A DNA stretch of 9,831 nt from Kiritimatiellia bacterium (GTDB lineage: Bacteria; Verrucomicrobiota; Kiritimatiellia; RFP12; UBA1067): contig JAEDMC010000117.1 of the NCBI GenBank assembly GCA_016303225.1, positions 1 through 9,831 of the forward strand. The letters are read 5' to 3'. Both the position numbers and the translations under genes were made by a program. Every line of letters starts with the position of its first letter. Position 1 is the first letter of the stretch. Positions 1 through 6,288 of the stretch are shown in pieces. The notes under the pieces were generated by a model. The model did no database searches. It was not told where the DNA came from and saw only the letters and a list, made by a program, of their open reading frames with translations.

Positions 1-40
1 CTGACGACTGCGGCTTCGGACTCGACCATTCGAAAAAGCT

Positions 41-71
41 CAGATGCACTTTTGCCCAGATGCTCAGATGC
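41..71. repeat. Three CAGATGC direct repeats
   Basis: The heptamer CAGATGC occurs at 41-47, 57-63 and 65-71; the first and third copies extend to GCTCAGATGC (38-47 and 62-71). They lie upstream of a palindrome and a promoter, so they could be regulator-binding sites, but they could also be chance or the tail of an upstream gene. Nothing else recognisable is seen in 1-74. Confidence 0.3.
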
Positions 72-74
72 CGA

Positions 75-110
75 GGTCGGTCAAGACCGCACTAGCGGTT
101 TTGACCGACC
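75..110. promoter_or_regulatory. Long palindrome just upstream of the promoter
   Basis: GGTCGGTCAAGACCGC (75-90) and GCGGTTTTGACCGACC (95-110) form a 16-bp inverted repeat around an ACTA loop, with one mismatch that becomes a G-U pair in RNA. Each arm also holds a near-palindromic 10-mer (GGTCAAGACC 79-88; GGTTTTGACC 97-106), with centres 18 bp apart. The repeat ends 10 bases before the -35 box. It may be an operator, possibly for the HTH domain encoded downstream, or the terminator of a gene left of the window. There is no T-run after it on the + strand (GAGTACCC follows), which weakens the terminator reading. Confidence 0.5.
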
Positions 111-120
111 GAGTACCCGA

Positions 121-150
121 TTGACAGCGCGGCGGTGGATTTGGTATCAT
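121..150 (+). promoter_or_regulatory. Sigma70-like promoter of the leader and acyl-CoA synthetase transcript
   Basis: A perfect -35 hexamer TTGACA (121-126) is separated by 18 bp from a good -10 hexamer TATCAT (145-150). Transcription would start near 157, about 18 bases before the leader-peptide ATG. It is the strongest promoter-like sequence I found in the left block. Confidence 0.7.
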
Positions 151-174
151 ACGCGCCAATTGAGAGAAAAAGAC

Positions 175-258
175 ATGAAAGGGAACGCTCTTAACATTGG
201 CCTCGGGCTTGGCATTGCCGCGATTATTATTCGTCGCGGGGTTGTCGGCTGTTGCTGA
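175..258 (+). CDS. Leader peptide of a putative Ile/Val attenuator
   Basis: This 27-codon frame starts at the first ATG of the predicted transcript, behind a weak AGAG-type ribosome-binding site (163-166). Its C-terminal half reads IAAIIIRRGVVGCC and stops at TGA 256-258. Ten of 27 residues are branched-chain (five Ile, three Leu, two Val), with three consecutive ATT Ile codons at 223-231 and tandem Val codons at 241-246. Small size, control-codon runs, position after a promoter and a following terminator-like hairpin are the marks of ilv/leu-type leader peptides such as IlvL and IvbL. The peptide itself probably has no function; its translation would report the supply of charged Ile and Val tRNA. 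The same frame is open upstream to an ATG at 52, but that lies upstream of the promoter and is not favoured. The family reading is inference from composition and layout. Confidence 0.72.
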   Translation: MKGNALNIGLGLGIAAIIIRRGVVGCC

Positions 259-294
259 GGTGAATGTTCATGTCCAGCACGCTGACGGCCCCGC
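218..294 (+). promoter_or_regulatory. Competing pause and antiterminator RNA hairpins
   Basis: Two structures can form in the leader RNA. A pause-type hairpin pairs CCGCGA (218-223) with UCGCGG (234-239), placing most of the Ile codon run in its 10-base loop. An antiterminator pairs GCGGGGUUGUCGGC (236-249) with GCUGACGGCCCCGC (281-294): 14 continuous pairs, three of them G-U. The two share bases 236-239, and the antiterminator uses the whole 5' arm of the downstream terminator (285-292), so the three are mutually exclusive in the order expected for 1:2, 2:3 and 3:4 attenuator stems. A ribosome stalled on the Ile codons would melt the pause stem and free the antiterminator. The pairing was worked out by eye; energies were not computed. 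Confidence 0.6.
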
Positions 295-322
295 TCGGAA
301 ACGAGAGGGGCCGTTCTGATTT
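285..322 (+). terminator. Attenuator terminator hairpin
   Basis: ACGGCCCC (285-292) pairs with GGGGCCGT (307-314). After one G-A mismatch, CTCG (294-297) pairs with CGAG (302-305), closing a GAAA tetraloop. The following TCTGATTT is only moderately U-rich, so this is a strong stem with a weak tail. Its position between the leader-peptide stop and the acyl-CoA synthetase start (376) fits a regulated terminator. The stretch 323-360 is A-rich with no evident structure and leads into the next ribosome-binding site. Confidence 0.65.
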
Positions 323-375
323 AAGAGACAAGGCGAAAAACCGAACAAAACAAAGACAGAAAAGAGGCAAAAGAA

Positions 376-2658
376 ATGAACACAGTCGAGACACAGGAAA
401 CGCTGAAGGGCATCGCGGCCCGCGTCCGCGAGATGCGCGAGATCAAGGGTCTGACGCTGGCTGGGCTGGCGGAGCGGACCGGCGTGAGCGAAGACGAGTG
501 TCGTGCGATCGAGGCGGCCGAGAGCGACCCCCCGTTCTCGTTTCTGCACAAGTGTTCGCTCGTCTTCGGCATCGACCTGATGGCGCTGCTGGAGGGCCAT
601 ACGGCCAAGCTCGCCAACCTGCAGGTGACGCGCGCGGGCGAAGGCGTCGTGACGGCGCGCGAGGAGGGTATCGAGATCCGCAACATGGCCGCGCATTTCC
701 GCAACCGCCAGGCGACGCCGTATTTCGTGACCTACGACTACGATCCCCGGCTCCAGGATGCGCCGATCCACACCTCGACCCACGGAGGGCAGGAGTACGA
801 CTACGTTCTTAGCGGACAGCTCAAGCTGCGCGTCGGCGAGCACGAGGAGGTCCTGAAAGCGGGGGATTCCGCCTTCTATCGGTCGTCGGTTCCGCACGGG
901 ATGATCGCCATCGGGGGCGAGAAGTGCTCGTTCCTCGCGATGATCATGTCGAGCGAGGGCGAGGAGTCGCTGCCGATGGTGCGCGCCGCGCACCGCAAGT
1001 CGGCCGCGCCGCGCGTCGTCCAGAACTTCGTCGAGGTCGAGGAGGACGCAAACGGGTCGCTGAAGCACATCGCGTTCAAGAACACCGAGCGGTTCAACTT
1101 CGCCTTCGATATCGTGGACGAGATCGCCCGCCGCGATCCTGAGCGCCTGGCGATGCTGCACGTCTCCGACCACCTGACGGAGCGCCGCTTCACCTTCAAG
1201 GACATGGCGGAGGACTCGAACCGCGCGGCGAACTTCATGACGGCGCTGGGGATCGGCAAGGGCGACAAGGTGATGCTCGTGCTGAAGCGCCACTACCAGT
1301 TCTGGCCGGTCGTCCTCGCGTGCCACAAGGTCGGCGCGGTGGTTATTCCCGCGACCAACCAGCTCATGACCCACGACTTCACCTACCGCTTCAAGGCGGG
1401 CGACGTGAAGGCGATCTTCTGCACGGCGGACGGGGAGTCCGCCCACCAGGCGGAGCTGGCCGAGCAGGAGCTGGCGTCGACGACGGGGGCGGCCCCGCTC
1501 ATCAAGGTCATCGTCAACGGCAAGCGCGAGGGCTGGCACGCCTACGACAGCGAGATCCACGGCTACTCCTCGGTCTATGCGCGCCCGGACGACGCGCCTG
1601 GGGGCAACGATCCGATGCTCATGTTCTTCACCTCGGGCACGACGAGCTATCCGAAGATGGCGCTGCACAGCTACAAGTACGCGCTGGGGCACTACGTGAC
1701 GGCGAAGTACTGGCATCTCGTCGAGCCGAACGGACTGCACTTCACCATCTCGGAGACCGGCTGGGGCAAGGCGCTCTGGGGCAAGCTCTACGGGCAATGG
1801 CTCTGCGAAGGCGCGATCTTCACCTACGACTTCACGCGCTTCGACGCGGAGAAGATCCTGCCGATGTTCGCCAAGTACAAGATCACGACGTTCTGCGCTC
1901 CGCCGACGATGTACCGGATGCTCATCAAGGAGGACATCTCGAAGTACGACTTCAGCTCCGTCCGCCACGCCACGACGGCCGGCGAGGCGCTCAACCCCGA
2001 GGTGTTCGTGCAGTTCGAGCGGGCGACCGGCCTGCGGATCTACGAGGGGTTCGGCCAGACCGAGACGACGCTCGCCCTGGCGAACCTGATCGGCGACAGC
2101 CTCAAGCCGGGCTCGATGGGCAAGCCGGTCCCGGACTATGGCATCGACCTCGTGGACGAGGAGTGCAACAGCGTGCCGCCGGGCGAGCACGGCGAGATCG
2201 TCGTGCGCACCCCGCGCGACAACCCGCACCCCGGCATCTTCCTTGGCTACTACAAGGACGAGGAGAAGACGGCCGAGGCCTGGCGCGGCGGCGTCTACCA
2301 CACGGGCGACCTGGCGTGGAAGGACGAGGACGGGCTCTACCACTACGTCGGCCGAGCCGACGACGTCATCAAGTCCTCGGGCTACCGGATCGGGCCGGCT
2401 GAAATCGAGAACGTCATCATGGAGCTTCCGTACGTGCTCGAATGCGGCGTCTCGGCGGCGCCGGACCCCATCCGCGGCCAGGTCGTCAAGGCGTCGATCC
2501 GGCTCGTGAAGGGAACTGTACCCTCTGAGGAGCTGAAGAAGGACGTGCAGAACTACGTGAAGACGCATACGGCGCCCTACAAGTATCCGCGCATCGTCGT
2601 CTTCCGCGACGAGCTGCCCAAGACGATCTCGGGCAAGATCCAACGCAACAAGCTGTAA
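376..2658 (+). CDS. HTH-cupin-acyl-CoA synthetase fusion (medium-chain/ACSM-like)
   Basis: This 760-residue protein has three parts. Residues about 11-75 are an XRE-type helix-turn-helix. Residues about 110-192 are a cupin, with H136, E140 and H174 as likely metal ligands; the position expected to hold the first His of the HxH motif is S134. Residues about 235-760 are an adenylate-forming ligase that would make an acyl-CoA from a free acid, ATP and CoA. Seen motifs are the phosphate loop TSGTTSYPK (419-427, S in place of the usual G), YEGFGQTETT (556-565), TGD (643-645), GRADDVIKSSGYRIGPAEIE (659-678) and PKTISGKIQR (748-757) with the catalytic lysine K754. The stretch around HSYKYALGHY and ISETGW resembles medium-chain acyl-CoA synthetases; some relatives favour short branched acids such as 2-methylbutyrate. 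The start is supported by AGAGG eight bases upstream. The regulatory half probably senses the acid or acyl-CoA, or governs the gene itself. Substrate is not provable from sequence. The Ile/Val-type leader suggests branched acids. Confidence 0.88.
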   Translation: MNTVETQETLKGIAARVREMREIKGLTLAGLAERTGVSEDECRAIEAAESDPPFSFLHKCSLVFGIDLMALLEGHTAKLANLQVTRAGEGVVTAREEGIEIRNMAAHFRNRQATPYFVTYDYDPRLQDAPIHTSTHGGQEYDYVLSGQLKLRVGEHEEVLKAGDSAFYRSSVPHGMIAIGGEKCSFLAMIMSSEGEESLPMVRAAHRKSAAPRVVQNFVEVEEDANGSLKHIAFKNTERFNFAFDIVDEIARRDPERLAMLHVSDHLTERRFTFKDMAEDSNRAANFMTALGIGKGDKVMLVLKRHYQFWPVVLACHKVGAVVIPATNQLMTHDFTYRFKAGDVKAIFCTADGESAHQAELAEQELASTTGAAPLIKVIVNGKREGWHAYDSEIHGYSSVYARPDDAPGGNDPMLMFFTSGTTSYPKMALHSYKYALGHYVTAKYWHLVEPNGLHFTISETGWGKALWGKLYGQWLCEGAIFTYDFTRFDAEKILPMFAKYKITTFCAPPTMYRMLIKEDISKYDFSSVRHATTAGEALNPEVFVQFERATGLRIYEGFGQTETTLALANLIGDSLKPGSMGKPVPDYGIDLVDEECNSVPPGEHGEIVVRTPRDNPHPGIFLGYYKDEEKTAEAWRGGVYHTGDLAWKDEDGLYHYVGRADDVIKSSGYRIGPAEIENVIMELPYVLECGVSAAPDPIRGQVVKASIRLVKGTVPSEELKKDVQNYVKTHTAPYKYPRIVVFRDELPKTISGKIQRNKL

Positions 2659-2681
2659 TGCGCGTGCGTAGAGGCTATCCG

Positions 2682-4157
2682 ATGAAGACTCAGATGCTCA
2701 CCCTCGCCGCCTGCGCGGTGCTGGCGGCAGTCGCCGAACCTGCGGACGAAACCGCGACCGGGCGGGAGAGCCCGGTCAGGTTCGACGCCGGCGCCGACTT
2801 CCGCTTACGCCAGGAGATCATGGACAACCTGCCCGGCCTGCCGGGCGGCGGCCCCTATGCGATGACGACCACCGAACGCGCCAAATACCGCAACCAGATG
2901 CGCTTTCGCCCGCGCGCGTGGTTCGAGGTCGAGACGGGCCCGCTCCGCCTCTATGCGCGGATCACGGACGAGTTCCGCTACTTCCCGGCGTCGAACGACC
3001 CGAAGAAAAGGCGTCCCTACTACTTCCCTGACGAGGTGTTCCTCGACAACCTCTACCTCGACGCGCAGGGGCTCGAGTCCCCGTGGCTGTCCGCCATCGG
3101 CGTCGAGGCGCTCGACTTCCGCCTCGGCCGCCAGGACATGCTTGGCCCGAACGGCTCCATCTTCGGGCTCAACCGCATCGTCGTCGAAGGCACGCCGACC
3201 GACGGCTCGCGGAGCTTCTACTCCGACATGGCCCGAACGACGCTCCACTTCGACGAGACGAAGCAGCTTGACGTCTTCGCCCTCTACGACAGCGGGCGCA
3301 ACGACATTCGCTGGGGCACGAGCGGCAGCCGCGGCCGCTCGCTGAACTGCATCAACATGACCGATTCGAACGATCTCGACGAATGGGGCGGAGGCCTCGT
3401 GTATTCGCAGACGGCGCTCGAAGGCCACCTGCCGTTCAAGCTCTACTCGATCTTCAAGCGGACCGAGGCCCATACAAAGGGCTCGGGCGCGAACGAGATT
3501 CGTGTCTCGCCGAAGGAAGTCACCACGCTCGGCGTCCTGCTGCAGCCGCAGTTCACGGAGAACTGGGGCATGGAGGTCGAGGCCGCCAAGCAGGTCGGGC
3601 GCATCTGTGACGGCAACCGCGAAGCGGGAGGGCACATGGCGCACGTCGAGCTCCGCTACATGACGGACTTTCTGCGCGCCTACAAGCCGACGTTCTCCTG
3701 GGCGACCACCTACTACTCCGGCGACCGGCACCGGACGGAACCGGACGACACCGACACGGCGTGGGACCCGATGTGGGGACGCTACACGCAGGACAGCGAA
3801 ATGCTCGTCTACGGAACGCTCTACGAGAACTGCTGGTGGTCGAACATGATCTACACCAAGCTCATGCTGACGATGAAGTTCGGCCCGCGCCACGGCTTCT
3901 ACGTCTATTCCGGCCCGATGTTCGCCGCAGTGCAGGACCACCTCGGCCGCGCAGACCACGACGGCTCGACCTTCAAGGGCGTGCTGTCCGCCGCGCGCTA
4001 CGACTTCCCGATTCGCCTCGCGCCGAAGAAAGCGACCGGCTTCGACCGCGTCGAGGTCTTCGCCCACGTGGTGGGCGAGCTCTTCAACCCCGGCGACTAC
4101 TACGACAGCTCCAAGCCGGCCTTCTTCTTCCGCTGGCAGGTCGATTTCCGGTTCTGA
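2682..4157 (+). CDS. Outer-membrane beta-barrel protein, alginate-export (AlgE-like) family
   Basis: The 491-residue product begins with a Sec-type signal peptide (MK, then a hydrophobic stretch to A18, likely cut after AVA). It continues as alternating strands rich in Tyr, Trp and Phe and ends in a phenylalanine (FRWQVDFRF), the usual signature for barrel insertion. The segment RLGRQDMLGPNGSIFGLNR and the following strands match the alginate_exp porin family, common in Gram-negative polysaccharide users. I chose ATG 2682 because GAGG (2671-2674) lies seven bases upstream and the signal peptide starts there. An in-frame ATG at 2658 overlaps the upstream stop (TAATG) but adds a charged MRVRRGYP extension. 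It lies 23 bases after the acyl-CoA synthetase gene and is probably co-transcribed, so it may admit the acid substrate of that enzyme. The family name does not prove alginate as cargo. Confidence 0.8.
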   Translation: MKTQMLTLAACAVLAAVAEPADETATGRESPVRFDAGADFRLRQEIMDNLPGLPGGGPYAMTTTERAKYRNQMRFRPRAWFEVETGPLRLYARITDEFRYFPASNDPKKRRPYYFPDEVFLDNLYLDAQGLESPWLSAIGVEALDFRLGRQDMLGPNGSIFGLNRIVVEGTPTDGSRSFYSDMARTTLHFDETKQLDVFALYDSGRNDIRWGTSGSRGRSLNCINMTDSNDLDEWGGGLVYSQTALEGHLPFKLYSIFKRTEAHTKGSGANEIRVSPKEVTTLGVLLQPQFTENWGMEVEAAKQVGRICDGNREAGGHMAHVELRYMTDFLRAYKPTFSWATTYYSGDRHRTEPDDTDTAWDPMWGRYTQDSEMLVYGTLYENCWWSNMIYTKLMLTMKFGPRHGFYVYSGPMFAAVQDHLGRADHDGSTFKGVLSAARYDFPIRLAPKKATGFDRVEVFAHVVGELFNPGDYYDSSKPAFFFRWQVDFRF

Positions 4158-4158
4158 C

Positions 4159-5316
4159 TCACATTCGCATATGCCGAGGGAAAGAGGCATAATGCGCAGC
4201 GCGAGAGACAACCAGCGCTTCCAGCTTCGCGATGTCCGCACTAAGGGGCCGATCCCCTCCGGTCAAGCGTGATTTTAGTGTCTCAAGGTCACAGTCCAAC
4301 ACGACCACGCGCCCTGCCGCTTCCGCCATCCGCCGGCAGTCGTCGTCCAGCAACGCCCCGCCGCCAAGCGCCACAACCTGCCCTTGGGGCGCGGACGTCT
4401 CACTCGCGCAGACCCGCGTCAGCTCGCGCTTCTCAATCGCCCGAAAGCCCTTTTCGCCTCCGGCGGCAAAGATCTCCGGGATGCTCCGTTCCTCCGCCTT
4501 CACAATTTCCGCATCGAGATCAACAAGCTTCCACCCCGTCGCCGCAGCAATCTTCTTCGCCCACGTCGACTTGCCGCTCGCAGGAGGTCCATAGAGAAAG
4601 AGGGATGAGGGATGAGGGATGAGGGACGAGGAAGAGCCCGAAAGCTCAAACGCTCGATACGCCTGGGCGATGAGCATGACCATGCCGTCCGCGGCAGTTT
4701 TCCCGCACGCAAGGGCTTCGCGAACAAGCCGCGTCGGCGACGGATTGTAGACAAGATCCAGCACAGTCTCACACGCGACATATTGCAATATGTCGATGCG
4801 GGTCTCGTCCACGTGCGGCCACATTCCGACTGGTGTCGCGTTGACGATGAGCTGGTCGTCCTGCGCCGGCACCTCGCCACGACGGACGAACGAGACGCGC
4901 TTCGCGCCGCGCTCCTCGAGAACGGCCTTCACCGTCATCGCCGCGCCGCCCGCACCGAGGATCGCACAATTCCGCCCACGCACACCCGCCCCGACCGAAT
5001 CGATGAGCCGCTCGACGCCAAAGGCGTCCGTGTTGTCGCCTCGCAATTTGCCGTCTTTGGTCCACGTCACGAAATTGACATTGTCCAGCTTCTTCGCCAT
5101 CGGCGACAGTTCGTCACACAGCGCGAACACCGTCTGCTTGTAGGGGATGGTGACGTTGAGAAAGTCAAAGTCGCCGGCAGCAAATCCGCCGCGCAGGAAC
5201 GCCTCGACCTCGTCAGGCTCCTTTTCGTAAAGGCGATACTCGTAGTCGCCGAAGAACTTGTGGATCTGCGGCGACAGCGAATGCCCGAGCTTTCTTCCCA
5301 ACAACCCCGCCTTCAT
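4159..5316 (-). CDS. Shikimate dehydrogenase-shikimate kinase fusion
   Basis: The 385-residue protein joins two shikimate-pathway enzymes. Residues 1-225 are AroE (3-dehydroshikimate to shikimate with NADPH): GHSLSP (11-16), NVTIPYK with catalytic K60, GDNTDAFG with catalytic D97, dinucleotide loop GAGGAA (121-126), NATPVGM (159-165) and Q218. Residues about 239-385 are AroK (shikimate to shikimate 3-phosphate): Walker A GPPASGKS (243-250), D266/D268, the FRAIE site (291-295), GGGAL (318-322) and lid R356. Both parts are compact: about 225 residues against about 270 for AroE, and about 147 against about 170 for AroK, which appears to lack its final strand and helix. The linker (226-239) is written by a 7-base tandem repeat. 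GAGG six bases upstream of ATG 5316 supports the start and is itself part of another repeat. It is the last gene of the minus-strand operon, 15 bases after aroC. AroE and AroK flank the EPSP step, whose gene is not here. Confidence 0.9.
   Translation of the reverse strand: MKAGLLGRKLGHSLSPQIHKFFGDYEYRLYEKEPDEVEAFLRGGFAAGDFDFLNVTIPYKQTVFALCDELSPMAKKLDNVNFVTWTKDGKLRGDNTDAFGVERLIDSVGAGVRGRNCAILGAGGAAMTVKAVLEERGAKRVSFVRRGEVPAQDDQLIVNATPVGMWPHVDETRIDILQYVACETVLDLVYNPSPTRLVREALACGKTAADGMVMLIAQAYRAFELSGSSSSLIPHPSSLFLYGPPASGKSTWAKKIAAATGWKLVDLDAEIVKAEERSIPEIFAAGGEKGFRAIEKRELTRVCASETSAPQGQVVALGGGALLDDDCRRMAEAAGRVVVLDCDLETLKSRLTGGDRPLSADIAKLEALVVSRAAHYASFPRHMRM
4166..4196. terminator. Hairpin at the convergent gene ends
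   Basis: CGCATATGCC (4166-4175) and GGCATAATGCG (4186-4196) pair over ten base pairs with one bulged A around a 10-base loop. It starts eight bases after the porin stop and lies inside the last codons of the AroK domain on the other strand. No T-run follows on either strand, so it is at best a weak or Rho-assisted terminator, or an mRNA 3'-end stabiliser for the porin transcript. Confidence 0.35.
4601..4632. repeat. 7-base tandem repeat (AGGGATG) in the AroE-AroK linker
   Basis: Three perfect AGGGATG units (4601-4607, 4608-4614, 4615-4621), one variant AGGGACG (4622-4628) and a partial unit follow one another. On the coding strand they encode linker residues 230-239 (SSLIPHPSSL). The unit is not a multiple of three, so loss or gain of one unit would throw the AroK domain out of frame while leaving AroE intact. 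Confidence 0.9.
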
Positions 5317-5344
5317 CTCAAACCTCGAACCTCAAACTTCCAAC
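5317..5344. repeat. 7-base tandem repeat (CTCAAAC) at the aroC/aroE junction
   Basis: Units CTCAAAC (5317-5323), CTCGAAC (5324-5330), CTCAAAC (5331-5337) and the degenerate TTCCAAC (5338-5344) run from the aroE start codon into the aroC end. On the minus strand each reads GTTTGAG or similar. The array contains the aroC stop TGA (5334-5332), and its GAGG at 5326-5323 is the best ribosome-binding site for the aroE-aroK gene. Confidence 0.85.
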
Positions 5345-6288
5345 TCATCCGCCAGGACGATCGCCATCGCCGCCTCGGCCGCCACCGCGCCGCGGAAGGC
5401 GACGCACCGGTCGTGGCGTCCCTTGACCCTGATCTTCGCCGGCGTCATCGTCGCGAGATCAACCGAGTCCTGCTCCAGCGAAATGGACGGCGTCGGCTTG
5501 AACGCCAGCCGCGCCACGATCGGCATCCCCACGCTTACACCTCCCAAGATCCCGCCGCAATGGTTTGTCCTCAAAACCACCTGATCCCTGATCCCTGGCC
5601 CCTGATCCCCCTTCACCTCAAAGGCATCATTGGCCTCAGAACCCAGCATCTCCGCCAACTTGAAGCCCGCGCCGAACTCGACGCCCTTCACCGCCGGAAT
5701 GCCGAAAAACGCCGCCGCGAGCTTCGACTCAAGTCCATCGGTTCCGACATCGCCATAGCCCGCCGGGAACCCCGTCGCCACGACCTCGACCACCCCGCCA
5801 ACCGAATCGCCGACGGGGATGGCGGAGTCACCGTGCCCGCGACGAACGGACGATGAAATCGTCACGCCCTTCTTCGCGAGCATCTGCAAGGCAATACCGC
5901 CGGCAATGCACAAGGGCGCCGTCATCCGTCCCGACCACTTGCCGCCGCCCGTCGGAATCTTGCCGCACTTCAGCCACGACGCGTAGTCGGCGTGGCCCGG
6001 ACGCGGCACCGTCGTCACGTTCGCATAGTCCTGCGGACGTGTGTTCGTGTTACGAATTACCGCCCGAATCGTCTCCCCCGTTGCGACGCCGCCAACAACG
6101 CCCTTGTCGAACTCGACCTTGTCCGGCTCTTTGCGCGGCGTGGACATGCCACCCTGCCCGTTTCCCGGCGCGCGCCGGTCAAGAAACGCCTGCAAGGCAA
6201 CCAAATCGATGACCGTCCCTTTCGGCACGCCCTCGATCTCGACGCCGATTTCCGGCGCATGCGACTCTCCAAAGATGTGAAGTTTCAT
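5332..6288 (-). CDS. aroC: Chorismate synthase
   Basis: Converts 5-enolpyruvylshikimate 3-phosphate to chorismate using reduced FMN, the last common step to aromatic amino acids. Visible family motifs are GESHAPEIG (7-15, containing H10), RPGHADY (96-102), SGRMTAP (119-125), NHCGGILGG (242-250), FKPTPSIS (263-270) and RHDRC (291-295). At 318 residues it is shorter than the usual 350-390, with a clipped N-terminus (only six residues before GESH); two normally conserved positions differ (GESHG to GESHA, RHDP to RHDR). A loop at 227-236 is written by a 7-base repeat. ATG 6288 overlaps the stop of the upstream acyltransferase gene as ATGA and has no clear ribosome-binding site of its own, so it is probably translationally coupled. 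It lies 15 bases before the aroE-aroK fusion, a functionally matched partner. Confidence 0.93.
   Translation of the reverse strand: MKLHIFGESHAPEIGVEIEGVPKGTVIDLVALQAFLDRRAPGNGQGGMSTPRKEPDKVEFDKGVVGGVATGETIRAVIRNTNTRPQDYANVTTVPRPGHADYASWLKCGKIPTGGGKWSGRMTAPLCIAGGIALQMLAKKGVTISSSVRRGHGDSAIPVGDSVGGVVEVVATGFPAGYGDVGTDGLESKLAAAFFGIPAVKGVEFGAGFKLAEMLGSEANDAFEVKGDQGPGIRDQVVLRTNHCGGILGGVSVGMPIVARLAFKPTPSISLEQDSVDLATMTPAKIRVKGRHDRCVAFRGAVAAEAAMAIVLADELEV
5581..5608. repeat. 7-base tandem repeat (CTGATCC) inside aroC
   Basis: Units CTGATCC (5581-5587), CTGATCC (5588-5594), CTGGCCC (5595-5601) and CTGATCC (5602-5608). Coding strand residues 227-236 read GDQGPGIRDQ, in the variable loop just before the conserved TNHCGGILGG strand. 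The unit differs from the other 7-base arrays, but length, copy number and placement in a tolerant loop are alike. Confidence 0.88.

Noticed and set aside
52..174. Extension of the leader peptide frame to ATG 52
   Set aside because: This ATG lies upstream of the palindrome and promoter and has no ribosome-binding site; the added residues look random.
268..2643. A 791-codon open frame on the minus strand opposite the acyl-CoA synthetase gene
   Set aside because: It is Arg/Val/His/Leu-rich low-information sequence caused by high GC at third codon positions of the real gene, which has complete ligase motifs.
2658..2681. Upstream in-frame ATG overlapping the previous stop (TAATG) as the porin start
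   Set aside because: It would place a charged MRVRRGYP extension before a good signal peptide, and ATG 2682 has a well-spaced GAGG.
2682..2735. Lipobox-like LAAC at residues 8-11 of the porin, suggesting a lipoprotein
   Set aside because: The cysteine is too near the N-terminus for a normal lipoprotein signal, and the protein looks like a barrel with an AVA cleavage site at residue 18.
2805..4241. A 478-codon minus-strand frame opposite the porin gene
   Set aside because: No recognisable domain and shadow-like composition; the + strand frame has a signal peptide, barrel pattern and C-terminal Phe.
4612..5856. A 414-codon + strand frame across aroE and aroC
   Set aside because: Runs through two genes with clear catalytic motifs on the minus strand and has only Arg/His-rich shadow composition.
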